Shown one piece after another: positions 21,668-31,187 of a DNA stretch of 48,680 nt. A model generated the notes under the pieces. That model saw nothing but the letters and a program-made list of their open reading frames with translations. It did not search any database and had not been told where the DNA came from. Origin of the DNA: Acidimicrobiia bacterium (lineage in GTDB: Bacteria; Actinomycetota; Acidimicrobiia; Acidimicrobiales; Poriferisodalaceae); the NCBI GenBank assembly GCA_012960315.1, contig DUBN01000038.1, positions 63,647 to 112,326 on the forward strand. Reading direction: 5' to 3'. How positions within the stretch are numbered: position 1 is the first letter of the stretch; every line of letters starts with the position of its first letter. The position numbers and the translations under genes are program-made.

Positions 21668-22881
21668 GGTGCCTTCAGGGCCCTACTTAGCCGACGCGCA
21701 AGATTGCCCCGCTGACCCACGCGAACATGCTCAAGACCACGCCAGATTGCAAGGGAACGAAGTTCGTTAGCTAGAGCTTCAACTCCAAGATCGTCGAGAC
21801 CTTCCGGCTCAACGTAGGCGCCGGGAACATGCAGCACTTTTGTTTTCAGTTCCGCTCTCACGTCAACTCTGGCGGACAAATTGTTCTTGTACAGAAACGG
21901 CATTACGTAGTACCCATGCACGCGCTTCTCGGAGGGGACGTAGATCTCTAATCGATACTCAAAGCCAAAGAGTCGAGCCGCTCTTGGGCGAAACCACACG
22001 ATGGGATCGAAGGGACTGAGGAGCACAGAACGCGAAACCACATGACCAGATTTGGCATCAGGGGCCATGTACGCGGGGCGATCCCAACCCTGGACTTCAA
22101 CAGGTATGAGCTCCTTGTTCTCTACCAACTCCTTAACTCGCTCTTTACCCTCTTTCTTAGGGAGGCGGTGATAATCAACAAGGTCTTCACTGCTAGCTAC
22201 TCCTAGATGACACGCAGCGCGACGCAACAATTCGAGATGAGCCTCATTTTCGGCCGGAACATGTTCAAGTATTGACGGCGGTAACACTCGCTCAGATAAG
22301 TCGTAGTAACGAGTGAAATTATCTCGTTTGCTGACTGACAGCCTCCCAATCCAAAAGAGCCATTCGAGAGCAATTTTAGAATCTGACCACCCCCACCAAG
22401 AAGAGCGACGGCCCCTTTTTTGTAACTGCCCAGCGCTAACTGGACCAGCTGCTGTCACCTGACGTTCTACTTTTGAAATGAACCCTGAATTTTCTGCGGC
22501 AAACTCTCGAATGCCTTTCCACAACTCACCTTGCTCCGCCCGACGCATACGCCACCGGAACAACGGCCAATCTTGCGTCGGTAAGTAACTCGCTTCGTGG
22601 CACCAATACTCAGTTAACTCTCGATGCAGATAGGCAGTTCTTTCGAGTAAGCCCGACAAATCATTGTGGCAACCCCCAACACGAGATCTCAATACGAGTA
22701 GGTGAGAACGCGCTACTGCGCTGACGGCATCAATCTGGAGCACACCGATATTTCGAAACGCCTTACGCAGATGACGTCGATCCGGGCGCGCGACCACACG
22801 GAACTGGCCCAGCCCCTGAGCAGAAATTGCTACAGATCTTGCCTCTCGCTCTGACACTTCAATAGGTCTCGCAGCCACCAT
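21664..22881 (-). CDS. YcaQ/AlkZ-like DNA glycosylase (HTH_42 winged-helix family)
   Basis: A 405-residue protein of the winged-helix family that includes AlkZ and E. coli YcaQ, glycosylases which unhook interstrand crosslinks. The catalytic-site region reads GVLQIDAVSAVARSHLLVL; QID at 49-51 matches the Q-x-D form of the YcaQ branch. Other family features are TEYWCHEASYLP and LLSPFDPIVWFRPRAARLFGFEYRLEIYVP. It probably acts in repair of alkylated or crosslinked DNA; activity is inferred. It is co-transcribed with the downstream DUF983 gene. Confidence 0.82.
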   Translation of the reverse strand: MVAARPIEVSEREARSVAISAQGLGQFRVVARPDRRHLRKAFRNIGVLQIDAVSAVARSHLLVLRSRVGGCHNDLSGLLERTAYLHRELTEYWCHEASYLPTQDWPLFRWRMRRAEQGELWKGIREFAAENSGFISKVERQVTAAGPVSAGQLQKRGRRSSWWGWSDSKIALEWLFWIGRLSVSKRDNFTRYYDLSERVLPPSILEHVPAENEAHLELLRRAACHLGVASSEDLVDYHRLPKKEGKERVKELVENKELIPVEVQGWDRPAYMAPDAKSGHVVSRSVLLSPFDPIVWFRPRAARLFGFEYRLEIYVPSEKRVHGYYVMPFLYKNNLSARVDVRAELKTKVLHVPGAYVEPEGLDDLGVEALANELRSLAIWRGLEHVRVGQRGNLARRLSRALKAP

Positions 22882-22910
22882 ATTTGGGTCAAGAACCTAG
22901 TGAACTTGGA

Positions 22911-23075
22911 TCAGCGTTCCTCTTTAAAGATCACGTGCTTCCGAATTACCGGGTCGTATTTCTTTAGTTCGATTCGTTCTCGAGTGTTTGTTTTGTTCTT
23001 ACGCGTTGAGTACGTATACCCAGTGTCGGCCGTCGACTTAAGTCTAATGACTGGTCGTTTGTCGCTCTTTGCCAT
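22911..23075 (-). CDS. rpmG: 50S ribosomal protein L33
   Basis: A 54-residue L33, read directly from the sequence: it starts [15 protein letters not shown], contains [14 protein letters not shown] and ends KHVIFKEER. It lacks the zinc-binding cysteine pairs, so it is the C-minus type. Its ATG overlaps the rpmB stop by one base (TGATG), so it is translated directly after L28. Confidence 0.95.
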   Translation of the reverse strand: MAKSDKRPVIRLKSTADTGYTYSTRKNKTNTRERIELKKYDPVIRKHVIFKEER

Positions 23076-23311
23076 CAGACTTTCTCCCCACGCCGTCGAA
23101 GATCTGCCAATACCGACTCGATCCCGCGCTTGTTAATGATCTTGATGCCCTTCGCGCTAACTGTCAAAGTCACGTGCCGTTTTTCGTTGGGCACATAAAA
23201 CTTTTTCTTCTGGATATTCGGCTTAAACCATCGTTTGTTACGACGATGAGAGTGAGACACGGTGAAACCACTGGTAGGCCTACGACCGGTTACTTGACAG
23301 ATGTTGCTCAT
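23075..23311 (-). CDS. rpmB: 50S ribosomal protein L28
   Basis: A 78-residue L28 starting at [15 protein letters not shown], with the conserved [19 protein letters not shown] and an [15 protein letters not shown]-terminus. A frame ten codons longer exists, but this ATG matches the family. It carries only one of the cysteines of the zinc-binding type. It is the first gene of an rpmB-rpmG unit with a good promoter just upstream. Confidence 0.95.
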   Translation of the reverse strand: MSNICQVTGRRPTSGFTVSHSHRRNKRWFKPNIQKKKFYVPNEKRHVTLTVSAKGIKIINKRGIESVLADLRRRGEKV

Positions 23312-23339
23312 AAGAAATCTCGGGGTGGAGGAGTGACGC

Positions 23340-23367
23340 AATATGTCACGAGAATGACGAGAGTCAA
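23340..23367 (-). promoter_or_regulatory. Promoter of rpmB-rpmG
   Basis: On the minus strand TTGACT (23367-23362) and CATATT (23345-23340) are separated by 16 bases, matching five and four of six sigma-70 consensus positions. Transcription would start near 23332 and give a leader of about 20 bases before the rpmB ATG. No obvious Zur operator was found. Confidence 0.5.
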
Positions 23368-23418
23368 GGTTAACAGCGAGGCCAGCTAATCCCCATCTCG
23401 GATGTGTCTCATCGCCGA

Positions 23419-24489
23419 TTACACGTGTGGAATTATGTCCTTCCCGATTCGCTCAAGAACCTGGTATCGAGGATCGAAATTCGGCAGAATCATGAGTTGG
23501 TCCAGACCACGTTCTTCAAGTTGTTGCAACCGCTCAATGACTTCATCTGCCGTGCCAACAATGCAAGTGGCATCAATAAGTTGTGGAGTTACAAACCTTT
23601 CTTCCTCGGGGATCACCCAACAGTTGTGACCGGCGTGAATTCGTTGATGGATTCGTTCAGGGTCGTAGTCGGAAAGCATGGACGTGTATTCATCCCAAAT
23701 TTCTGTGAGGCGACTTCCCGGTGGACGCCCGTATTGCCGGTACTGGTCGTAGGAATAGTGGATAGAGGCCATCGCCATTGCGCCAGCCTCCGCTTTCACC
23801 CGGGGGCTTTCGATTGTTTCACCTTCATCGAGCACGACGATGGTGGTGAGAGAGCAGGTGAGGTAGTCATCGCGATCGAACTCTCTTCCTGAATCAGACG
23901 CTCCTCGTTCGATCATCTCCCACATACGATCCATGATCTGGGCATCGGGGGGGATAGACATAACGGCCCCGTCGCCGTGTTTACCCGCTAACGCCAGTGA
24001 TTTGGGACCGAAACCCGATACGTAAAGTGGGATTGGGTCATCAAAATTAACGAAACCCTTGTCGGGCATGATGTGTCGGATAGGGCTGACCTGACCCTCG
24101 AAATGATGTTGCGCCTCTTCGCCCCGCAAAAGTGGGCGAAGAGCATCTAAATACTGATCGAACTCAGCGATTCTTTGCGGTTTGTGCCCCATAATTCTCA
24201 TGGCCGTGTTTCCTGTCCCAATCCCGAGGAACGTTCGGCCTGGCGCTAGAGCGTTAATGGTGGCTATTGATGACGCCGTTACCGGCGCGGGCCGAGTGCC
24301 CGAAACGGAAACACCAGTTCCGATGTTGATTGTTGAAGTGCGATCGGCTGCCAAGGCAAGGGCGACGTAACAGTCAGACCAGATCATTTGGCTGTCCGCT
24401 AGCCAAGCATGTGAATATCCGAGTTCTTCAGCTCGAACCACGTAGTTAATGTCACCGACATGGGATGCAACACAAACGCCTATATCCAT
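23419..24489 (-). CDS. LLM-class (luciferase-like) flavin/F420-dependent oxidoreductase
   Basis: A 356-residue TIM-barrel protein of the bacterial luciferase-like family. Features are [29 protein letters not shown] at the start of the barrel, [35 protein letters not shown] and [21 protein letters not shown]. These resemble F420-dependent actinobacterial members such as methylene-tetrahydromethanopterin reductase homologues. Cofactor (F420 or FMN) and substrate cannot be told from sequence. It starts at ATG 24489 and is in the same direction as the lipoprotein gene upstream. Confidence 0.85.
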   Translation of the reverse strand: MDIGVCVASHVGDINYVVRAEELGYSHAWLADSQMIWSDCYVALALAADRTSTINIGTGVSVSGTRPAPVTASSIATINALAPGRTFLGIGTGNTAMRIMGHKPQRIAEFDQYLDALRPLLRGEEAQHHFEGQVSPIRHIMPDKGFVNFDDPIPLYVSGFGPKSLALAGKHGDGAVMSIPPDAQIMDRMWEMIERGASDSGREFDRDDYLTCSLTTIVVLDEGETIESPRVKAEAGAMAMASIHYSYDQYRQYGRPPGSRLTEIWDEYTSMLSDYDPERIHQRIHAGHNCWVIPEEERFVTPQLIDATCIVGTADEVIERLQQLEERGLDQLMILPNFDPRYQVLERIGKDIIPHV

Positions 24490-24512
24490 ATCGGAACCCT
24501 AGAACAGAAGCC

Positions 24513-26141
24513 TCATCGCTCGCCGATAGCGAACAAGCCGCCTTCGCGAGAGCCGATGTAGATACGCCCGTTCCAAACGGTGGGAGTTGCTTCAATGCAC
24601 CCACCGATTTCGATTCGCCAAATTTCTATTGGTTCAATCCGCGGGTCTTGGACCCCAAAGGCCCGTAAATATCCGCCACAATCGCCGACTATCAAGATGT
24701 CGTCAACAACTACCGGGGAACCCCAAAGTGGGCCTTCGAGCTGCTTGGACCACAGCAGTTGACCAGAATCACGATCCACGGACATCAACCGACCACTGTT
24801 GGTTGTGGCATAAAGCACATCTTTATGAAGCGCAGGGGTGCTCCAAATACCGCCCGGAGCCCTTTGATTGTCGTGAAGGGACCAAACCAAAGGAGCCTCG
24901 GGATTACCGGGGTCTAATTTGACTAGCTGCCCAACTTCGCGGGATCGCGCAGTACCGCGTTCATATTCGGCGGCGACGTAGAGGAAGCCATCCTTATCCA
25001 CGACAATTGTCGCGTCGATATCGTCCCCCATCCACCATCGAAAAGTTCGAATCGGGGTTTCTCCCCGGCCTAAGGGCTCCAGGTTCCACCCTTGCACGAG
25101 CCCCCCGGAATTTGCGAACCAAACGGTGTTACCTGAGATTGCCACCGAATTTTCGATCGAAACGTTGTTATCGCCCAGAGCCCGAAGAAGCTCTTCATCC
25201 CAACCTGGGGCCTGGAAAACTATTTCAGGATCCACTGAAACTAAACCTGAATTATCTAACTCTCGATTCAGACGGACAATGTGCAACCAACTGTTTTCGC
25301 CCCCGGTAATCAAATGATCTTTGAGGATTAACGGGGCGCCGTCCCAGTCATCGTTCCACATCATCGGGTTAACATCGTCGCCGGAAAGACTCCACAGTTC
25401 GACGAGTTCTTCAGGCCGGTCAAACGCTAAAATTCTTAGTTTCCCGTCCCGTGAACCGCTGTAGATCAGCGGAAAACCATCGGGATCAACAGTGAGAGAG
25501 CCCTTGACGATGTCACCCGTCGCGAATCTTTTTAGTCTTGGTTGCCCCGTCAATGCATCAAGAATGTGGATACCGCGGTCGTAGGCGCCAACCGCGAGCC
25601 AAGTTTCGGTGTCCACTTCCCACACGGCGGGCTGGCCAGTCCACCCGATCCCGCACCAGGTCGTGGTTCGCCCCTGTGTTGTTGACAGTGAACACAGTTT
25701 GTCTTTCTCAGGAAATCGCCATAAAACCTCCGGCATTAAAGGCACGGGGCCGCGTCCATACCAAGATCTTGTCGGCGACCCTCGAAAGGTCAGAACTCCT
25801 TGCACAGTTCCACCCCAAGGGCGTTGTACATCCTCCGGATTCCACCATCCTTCATAGAGTTGGGTCGTCGTCGTGGACTGCGATACCTGAGGTTGAGTGG
25901 TCGTCGGCAGTGCTGTTGTCGAAGATCGGTATGGCGAACTTGTAGAAGCAGGGGCCGTCTTTTGGAAGATGGAAGACGTAACCGGGCTACTTGAAACGAT
26001 GTTTGTCTTAGTTGACGAAACTGAATCTTCCCCCGTACAAGCGGTTATTAGAAGAACCAGCGCTGCGATTGCCATCAAGCGAGAGGTCGCTGTCGAGTCG
26101 ACATCATCTGAGAGCCAAAATTGGCGGCACGACCTGGTCAT
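24513..26141 (-). CDS. Lipoprotein with PQQ-like beta-propeller
   Basis: A 542-residue exported protein. The N-terminus has a hydrophobic stretch ending in the lipobox LITAC (Cys35), so it is probably a lipid-anchored surface protein. A Ser/Thr-rich linker (35-90) is followed by blades with repeated tryptophan-docking-like motifs such as SGRLMSVDRDSGQLLWSK and GGYLRAFGVQDPR. No quinone ligands can be assigned, so it may be structural or substrate-binding. A shorter start at 26075 would lack the positive charges before the hydrophobic segment. It is divergent from the two-component system. Confidence 0.82.
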   Translation of the reverse strand: MTRSCRQFWLSDDVDSTATSRLMAIAALVLLITACTGEDSVSSTKTNIVSSSPVTSSIFQKTAPASTSSPYRSSTTALPTTTQPQVSQSTTTTQLYEGWWNPEDVQRPWGGTVQGVLTFRGSPTRSWYGRGPVPLMPEVLWRFPEKDKLCSLSTTQGRTTTWCGIGWTGQPAVWEVDTETWLAVGAYDRGIHILDALTGQPRLKRFATGDIVKGSLTVDPDGFPLIYSGSRDGKLRILAFDRPEELVELWSLSGDDVNPMMWNDDWDGAPLILKDHLITGGENSWLHIVRLNRELDNSGLVSVDPEIVFQAPGWDEELLRALGDNNVSIENSVAISGNTVWFANSGGLVQGWNLEPLGRGETPIRTFRWWMGDDIDATIVVDKDGFLYVAAEYERGTARSREVGQLVKLDPGNPEAPLVWSLHDNQRAPGGIWSTPALHKDVLYATTNSGRLMSVDRDSGQLLWSKQLEGPLWGSPVVVDDILIVGDCGGYLRAFGVQDPRIEPIEIWRIEIGGCIEATPTVWNGRIYIGSREGGLFAIGER

Positions 26142-26202
26142 TGTTGAGGAGATCCTATTAGCGGGTAACCATTACATCGTGATGATGAATTCTTACCCGA
26201 CG

Positions 26203-26216
26203 TTCATGTTTATGAA
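26203..26216. promoter_or_regulatory. Inverted repeat between the lipoprotein and response regulator genes
   Basis: TTCAT-GTTT-ATGAA lies 16 bases before the response regulator ATG in a 90-base divergent intergenic region. OmpR-type regulators often autoregulate, so it could be a binding site, but the repeat is short and no second copy is clear. Confidence 0.25.
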
Positions 26217-26231
26217 GTACATCTGTATCTG

Positions 26232-26948
26232 ATGGATATATCTCAACAGCCTCTGTCGCAATCAACGGATGCCGTCGTCGCGGTAGTCGATGACGATAAG
26301 AGAATCCGTCGAGCATTAGAGCGGGCTCTCAAATCAGAGGGGTATGACGTCATAACAGCTGCCGACGGAGTTCAAGCATTAGAGATATCTGAGAAAGCCG
26401 ACGTCATGATTCTGGATATGACGATGCCAAATTTGGGCGGGATTGAGGTGTGCCATCGACTGCGCGCAAAAGGTTCAGAACTTCCGGTCCTCTTGCTCAC
26501 CGCCCGACATGGGACCGAGGATCGAGTGGCCGGACTTGATTCAGGTGCTGATGATTATCTTGTTAAACCCTTCGTTCTCGATGAGCTTCTTGCCCGATTA
26601 AGGGCGTTGCTCCGGCGGCGTCATCCAGCGGATACCCCATTTGAATCGACCACACTTTGTTTTGAGAACCTATGTATGGACCAAGTCGGCCGGCAAGTCC
26701 ATAGAGAAGACCAACTCTTAGACCTCACTCGAACGGAATATGAGCTGCTTGAACTTTTGCTCGAACACCCCAACCAAGTGCTGACTCGCGATCAAATTTA
26801 TGAAGCTGTGTGGGGCTACGACTCTGCTCTCGCATCAAACAGTCTTGAGGTCTATGTCGGGTATCTGCGCCGCAAAATCGAGATAGGCGAGGGAACACGT
26901 CTCATTCACACCGTCAGAGGCGTCGGGTACGTCCTCCGGTCGTCGTGA
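26232..26948 (+). CDS. OmpR-family response regulator
   Basis: A 238-residue regulator. The receiver domain has the acidic pair in VVDDDKR (20-21), phospho-acceptor Asp62 in MILDMTMPN, Thr90 in LLTARHG and Lys112 in YLVKPF. The C-terminal winged helix (about 135-238) has LTRTEYELLELLLEHPNQVL and the HTVRGVGYVLR wing. It resembles mycobacterial MprA. It is coupled to the kinase gene by a GTGA overlap and divergent from the lipoprotein gene. Confidence 0.95.
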   Translation: MDISQQPLSQSTDAVVAVVDDDKRIRRALERALKSEGYDVITAADGVQALEISEKADVMILDMTMPNLGGIEVCHRLRAKGSELPVLLLTARHGTEDRVAGLDSGADDYLVKPFVLDELLARLRALLRRRHPADTPFESTTLCFENLCMDQVGRQVHREDQLLDLTRTEYELLELLLEHPNQVLTRDQIYEAVWGYDSALASNSLEVYVGYLRRKIEIGEGTRLIHTVRGVGYVLRSS

Positions 26949-28297
26949 GCTTTCGGACTCGCGTCGCTCTATTGGTCGCTGCTGTTGTTGCCATTGTTGT
27001 CGCAGGTGTGGCGGGATCTTTTCTGTACTTGGCGCGAAGCAAAGCCCTTGAAACCCTTGATGTGAAATTAAGTTCGCGTGCTGCAGTCGTCGCACAACTC
27101 GGGGACAAACTTGGCCTTCGGGGCGACCCTCGGCTGTTCGGATTGTTCGGACGGTATTCACCCGACGATGTTTTGGTTCAAGTATTTGACGCCAACGGCC
27201 GCATTTGGGCGAGCAATGTTGAGCCGTTGCCTATCGATCGGATCGACCTCTCGATAGCGCGCACGAGATCGCAAAGTCCGATGGCGCGAAACGGACGTTT
27301 TGCCACTCTCGATATAGGTGGTCGCCGTATGCGTGTACTGACTATCCCAGTAAGGGCGAACGACAAAGCGGTAATGATCGCTCAGCCAATGGATGAAGTA
27401 GATGCCCAACTCTCTGGTTTGTGGCGCATCAGTTTTCAATTGTTCATCCTCGGCGTGGTGAGTTCCGGCGCTATCGGATTTATTGTCGCTGGACGGGTTG
27501 TACGCCCTATTCGACGGCTAACTGAGGCAGCTTCCAAAATTGCAGTTACCCAAGATGTCGATCAACCCATCCCCGACGACAGAGCTGATGAATTCGGGCA
27601 GCTAGCAAAGAGTTTTAACGAGATGCTGAATGCTTTGAGCCTTTCTAGAGATCAACAGCATCGTCTCGTAGCCGATGCCAGCCACGAACTTCGGACACCT
27701 CTCACAAGTCTTCGTACCAACCTGGAATATATGCAACGTACCGACCTAATAGAGAGCAGCGAACGTCGACAAGTTTTGGATGACGTCCTATTTGAATTGG
27801 ACGAACTAACTGAGCTCGTCACCGAGTTGGTTGAACTTGCCACCGATCGACATCAGATGGGCGAACCCACCGAGATGGAGTTAGATGAAATAGTTGACGC
27901 GATTGTTCAACGGCATAGACGCAGAAGTTCTTGCCCTATCGAGTACCGACTGGATCCATCACGTATTCGAGCCGTGCCAGCGTTGGTCGAACGGGCGGTA
28001 TCAAATCTGATTGACAACGCAATTAAATGGAGCCCGCCCGGTCAAACCATCGAAGTAAAGGTGAACTCAGGTTCGGTAGTTGTTCGCGACTACGGCCAGG
28101 GAATACCCGAACACGAATGGGAACGCGTCTTTGAGCGCTTTTACAGAACTGAAGACGCTCTTTCTTACCCAGGTTCAGGTTTAGGGCTGTCGATAGTTCG
28201 CCATGTCGCGGAAAGTTTTGGGGGGAGCGCGCGAGTGATTGCTCAGAGTGGACCAGGTACGTCTGTAGAGCTTTCTTTCCCGCTGCTAGATGGATAA
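26945..28297 (+). CDS. Sensor histidine kinase
   Basis: A 450-residue membrane kinase. The first membrane helix is at about 7-29, an extracytoplasmic sensor segment at 30-158 and a second helix at about 160-182. HAMP domain follows (RVVRPIRRLTEAASKIA). The phospho-acceptor is His247 in DASHELRTPLTSL; the ATPase domain has NLIDNAIKW (N box), DYGQGIP (G1) and GSGLGLSIV (G2). It would phosphorylate the response regulator encoded just upstream. It starts at GTG 26945. The stimulus is unknown; the domain order resembles MprB. Confidence 0.95.
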   Translation: MSFRTRVALLVAAVVAIVVAGVAGSFLYLARSKALETLDVKLSSRAAVVAQLGDKLGLRGDPRLFGLFGRYSPDDVLVQVFDANGRIWASNVEPLPIDRIDLSIARTRSQSPMARNGRFATLDIGGRRMRVLTIPVRANDKAVMIAQPMDEVDAQLSGLWRISFQLFILGVVSSGAIGFIVAGRVVRPIRRLTEAASKIAVTQDVDQPIPDDRADEFGQLAKSFNEMLNALSLSRDQQHRLVADASHELRTPLTSLRTNLEYMQRTDLIESSERRQVLDDVLFELDELTELVTELVELATDRHQMGEPTEMELDEIVDAIVQRHRRRSSCPIEYRLDPSRIRAVPALVERAVSNLIDNAIKWSPPGQTIEVKVNSGSVVVRDYGQGIPEHEWERVFERFYRTEDALSYPGSGLGLSIVRHVAESFGGSARVIAQSGPGTSVELSFPLLDG

Positions 28298-28334
28298 TTC
28301 TTGCAACAGGTTGAGTCAATTTTGAACGATTTAG

Positions 28335-28407
28335 CACCCCCAACGGGATTCGAACCCGTGCTGCCGGCGTGAAAGGCCGGTGTCCTAGGCCACTAGACGA
28401 TGGGGGC
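28335..28407 (-). tRNA. tRNA-Glu (TTC)
   Basis: A 73-base cloverleaf on the minus strand. The acceptor GCCCCCA pairs with TGGGGGT (first pair G-U), discriminator G. The anticodon loop CTTTCAC gives TTC within CCGGC/GCCGG. The T loop is TTCGAAT. The 3' CCA is not encoded. It is convergent with the histidine kinase gene, 37 bases away. Confidence 0.95.
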
Positions 28408-28441
28408 TTTAGCAGGCCCAGACTAGACCTCTGAGAAAGGG

Positions 28442-28467
28442 AAACCACCGTTCAAGTGAACGGGTTT
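28442..28467 (-). terminator. Terminator hairpin after the DUF2017 gene
   Basis: CCGTTCA and TGAACGG (28448-28454 / 28457-28463) form a tight stem extended by AAAC/GTTT. On the minus strand it is followed by TGGTTTCCCTTT, a weak T-rich run. It lies just after the DUF2017 stop and before tRNA-Glu. Confidence 0.5.
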
Positions 28468-28469
28468 AC

Positions 28470-28913
28470 CTAGCGCCCAGCAGCCTCAACAAACTCTCCG
28501 AGAAGATGGCTGAGATAGTGGTAGATAGCTTGTTGTTGTTCTTGTGGTTCCCCAGAGTCGAGAATTTTTGATTCGTCATCTTCACTCACATCTAGATGAG
28601 TGCCAAGTACCAGCCTTAAATCGTTCACCGTTGTGATCCAGGCAGTTACAGAATCAGAATCTAGTTCCGCATCGTTGAGTGTCGCTTCGACCACGTCGAG
28701 GTGCGATAACCGTCGTTCCAGCAGTTGATCTCTCGCCGAGCGTTGGTACTCCTGCTCATGGCGAACATCATCGACGTAGGCCGTGGGGTAGAGACGTCGG
28801 AGTGACGGGTCGAGCTTCCCTTCAGGGGACGTAGCCAAGAGCAACTCGCGCAGCTGATCAATGAGATCGCCGATAAGTTGACGTTCCTCCTCGCCGATCT
28901 TTACTTCCATCAT
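28470..28913 (-). CDS. DUF2017 family protein
   Basis: About 147 residues, helical and acidic, without membrane segments. It matches the actinobacterial DUF2017 pattern: GEEERQLIGDLIDQLRELL, RRLYPTAYVDDVRHEQEYQR and a conserved AWITTVNDLRLVLGTHLDV. Function is unknown. The family commonly sits next to clpS, as here (41 bases downstream), suggesting a link with regulated proteolysis. The frame is open further upstream, but ATG 28913 behind GGAGAG avoids overlapping clpS. Confidence 0.8.
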   Translation of the reverse strand: MMEVKIGEEERQLIGDLIDQLRELLLATSPEGKLDPSLRRLYPTAYVDDVRHEQEYQRSARDQLLERRLSHLDVVEATLNDAELDSDSVTAWITTVNDLRLVLGTHLDVSEDDESKILDSGEPQEQQQAIYHYLSHLLGEFVEAAGR

Positions 28914-28953
28914 TCCGTCTCTCCTTTGATGGAAGCGGTATCTGAAAAACACG

Positions 28954-29253
28954 TCAAACGTCTTTCTGCATAGTGGCCCAGAGCCCGAATTCATGAAGCC
29001 TGAATACATCCAGTTCAGCTTTTTCTCGGTTGCCATTCGATACAACGGCCCTGCCTTTGTGATGAACATCAAGCATTAGCTGGGTCGCCTTTTCGGAGCT
29101 ATAACCGAAGAGTTTCTGAAGAACGTGAACTACGTAACTCATGAGGTTTATTGGGTCATTCCACACCAAAACAACCCAAGGGGTGTCTTCGTCGGTGATG
29201 GAACCTGGACTTTCGTCATCAGTGACGACGGGCGAACTTTCGGTCTGACTCAT
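28954..29253 (-). CDS. clpS: ATP-dependent Clp protease adaptor ClpS
   Basis: A 99-residue N-end-rule adaptor. The core reads [22 protein letters not shown]-type sequence, with the N-degron-binding VWNDP and [10 protein letters not shown] that contacts the Clp ATPase. It delivers substrates with destabilising N-termini to ClpCP. The preferred start is ATG 29253 (MSQTESSPV); twelve upstream codons are in frame. Confidence 0.93.
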   Translation of the reverse strand: MSQTESSPVVTDDESPGSITDEDTPWVVLVWNDPINLMSYVVHVLQKLFGYSSEKATQLMLDVHHKGRAVVSNGNREKAELDVFRLHEFGLWATMQKDV

Positions 29254-29290
29254 TGACCTATTTTGCGAAACGAAATATGGGTAGGCCAAG

Positions 29291-30178
29291 TCAACCCACC
29301 TCGCGGTGAGATGTTCGAGTGGCCAAGGTCAATCGGACTGCTGACATCCACAGAATTGTTGCGCCCGCTACATGAAACCCGACCAGTAAAACTGGTAGTT
29401 GCGTGAAGTATTGCGAGTAACCGATAACCGCTTGAAGGACCATCACAAGGAGAACGACGTTAACCCGGTGTTTCACCAATGTGTTCCCCGAATTCTGAAC
29501 ACGAAAACGCAGCGTCACGGTGAGTACCAAAAGGATGACGACGGCTCCGCCATGAACTCGCGCTATCTCCGAGAAAGGTAAACCCAGCCTCTCTACGCTC
29601 TCATCACCACCGTGTGGGCCGCTCCCAGTCACAAGTGTCCCGGTTACGACGACTAACGCAGTCGCAGCAGCCACGACGCCTATATGTCGATATAGAGATC
29701 GAGCAAGGTACCCGCTGCTGCCCATGGTGCTATTTGGTTGAGCGAGATCCTCAAGAACTACGGCGTTCCAGATCAGCACCATCGACAACAAAAAATGTCC
29801 CATAACAACTGGGGGTGACAAATGAGCGATGACGGTTATCGCGCCCAGGGCAATCTGCGCCGCCACTCCCGCTATGAGCCCCAAAGACCATCTAGTCAGT
29901 TTGGTGACGAGTGGTCTGCGCAGTGTTGACCCTGAAACCGCTAAGACCACAGCGATAGATACGAGACCAGTAATAATTCGGTTTCCGAACTCGACCCACG
30001 CGTGGAAGTCGGCTTCGGGAATTAGTTGGCCGGCTTCGCAGTTAGGCCAATCGCTGCAGCCGAGACCGCTGCCAGTGAGACGTACCGCTGCCCCCGAAAC
30101 CACTATGACTGCAAGGGACCACAGAGCAACACGCGTGATCAAGTGGTATTGCTGAGGAGTCAACCGGGGGAATGTCAC
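29291..30178 (-). CDS. ctaA: Haem A synthase CtaA
   Basis: About 295 residues with eight hydrophobic segments. It oxidises the methyl group of haem O to haem A for cytochrome oxidase. Features are [19 protein letters not shown], with the cysteine pair of the first extracytoplasmic loop, and histidines in [17 protein letters not shown] and LVGFHVAGA. The VEFGNR motif has Asn where many homologues have His. The longest frame adds 106 non-family residues that run into the divergent ctaB; GTG 30178 is chosen instead. It is divergent from ctaB with about 90 bases between. Confidence 0.9.
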   Translation of the reverse strand: MTFPRLTPQQYHLITRVALWSLAVIVVSGAAVRLTGSGLGCSDWPNCEAGQLIPEADFHAWVEFGNRIITGLVSIAVVLAVSGSTLRRPLVTKLTRWSLGLIAGVAAQIALGAITVIAHLSPPVVMGHFLLSMVLIWNAVVLEDLAQPNSTMGSSGYLARSLYRHIGVVAAATALVVVTGTLVTGSGPHGGDESVERLGLPFSEIARVHGGAVVILLVLTVTLRFRVQNSGNTLVKHRVNVVLLVMVLQAVIGYSQYFTQLPVLLVGFHVAGATILWMSAVRLTLATRTSHREVG

Positions 30179-30269
30179 GCTCTTGAAGCTAGAGGCCTGA
30201 CAACATTCGGAGCGAATCAACAGCCTGTAGTTGGGTAACCGGGCGTCTGGGGCCGTATCGTGGCGCCCG

Positions 30270-31187
30270 ATGGAGCACAGCACGACGACCATCGAAAAGA
30301 CTGATAGAGGTCTGGCCGCAACAGCGGCCGCTTTTGTGATGCTCACAAAGCCCCGAATCATTGAACTGTTGTTGATCACCACAGTCCCCTCAATGATTGT
30401 TGCCAAAGGTGGAATGCCTGATTTGTGGCTCGTGCTCGCGACTGTGGCAGGTGGGACGCTTGCTGCTGGCGGCGCGAACACCTTCAACATGTACATCGAC
30501 CGCGATATCGACCGACTAATGAAACGGACTCAAGGGCGCCCCTTAGTCACGGGAGCGGTCTCCCCTCGCGCCGCCCTCCTATTTGGGTTCGCGCTTGAAA
30601 TCACAGCTTTTGTTTTATTTGTGACTTGGGTGAATTTGTTAGCAGGGCTCTTAGCGGTTGGGGCTTGCCTGTTTTACGTCTTCATATACTCACTCTGGCT
30701 CAAGCGAACTTCAAAGCAAAACATCGTTATTGGCGGTGCAGCTGGCGCCGCGCCAGCCCTCATCGGTTGGGCAGCAGTGACGGGTTCACTTGCGTTAAGT
30801 CCGATTTTGCTGTTCGGAATCATATTTTTTTGGACACCACCACATTTTTGGGCACTAGCAATCAAATACGCAGATGACTACGAAGCAGCAGCCGTACCGA
30901 TGTTGCCAGTGGTCGTCAGCATCCGCAGCACAGCGATACAAATGTTTGGCTACACGATCGTTGCGATCGCTTTCTCGCTCTGGTTTCACGTAGTCGCTGG
31001 TACCAGCTTTCTATATTTAGCGGTGGCGCTGGTCGTCGGTTTGTTGTTCTTGTGGCGTACGTTTGGGCTGCTCCGCCGCCCAAACGCGGTGCAAGCAATG
31101 AAGGTATTCACCTTCTCAATCGTCTACCTGGGGGCGTTGTTTGTTGCTATCGCTATCGACGTGTTGGTCTTTGGGGCCGTTAGGTGA
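30270..31187 (+). CDS. ctaB: Protohaem IX farnesyltransferase (haem O synthase)
   Basis: A 305-residue UbiA-family membrane prenyltransferase that farnesylates protohaem to haem O. Signature motifs are LTKPRIIELLLITT, the Asp-rich NMYIDRDIDRLMKRTQGRPLV-type segment and the second Asp region IKYADDYEAAAVPMLP. WTPPHFWALA is typical of CtaB. ATG 30270 is preferred over an earlier start. Its stop overlaps the start of a small ORF (TGATG), and the cytochrome oxidase genes follow. Confidence 0.95.
   Translation: MEHSTTTIEKTDRGLAATAAAFVMLTKPRIIELLLITTVPSMIVAKGGMPDLWLVLATVAGGTLAAGGANTFNMYIDRDIDRLMKRTQGRPLVTGAVSPRAALLFGFALEITAFVLFVTWVNLLAGLLAVGACLFYVFIYSLWLKRTSKQNIVIGGAAGAAPALIGWAAVTGSLALSPILLFGIIFFWTPPHFWALAIKYADDYEAAAVPMLPVVVSIRSTAIQMFGYTIVAIAFSLWFHVVAGTSFLYLAVALVVGLLFLWRTFGLLRRPNAVQAMKVFTFSIVYLGALFVAIAIDVLVFGAVR

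Noticed and set aside
28914-29072. Upstream extension of the DUF2017 gene
   Set aside because: It overlaps the conserved end of clpS and has no similarity to the family.
30179-30496. 106-residue N-terminal extension of CtaA
   Set aside because: Low-complexity, not family-like, and it overlaps the divergent ctaB coding region.
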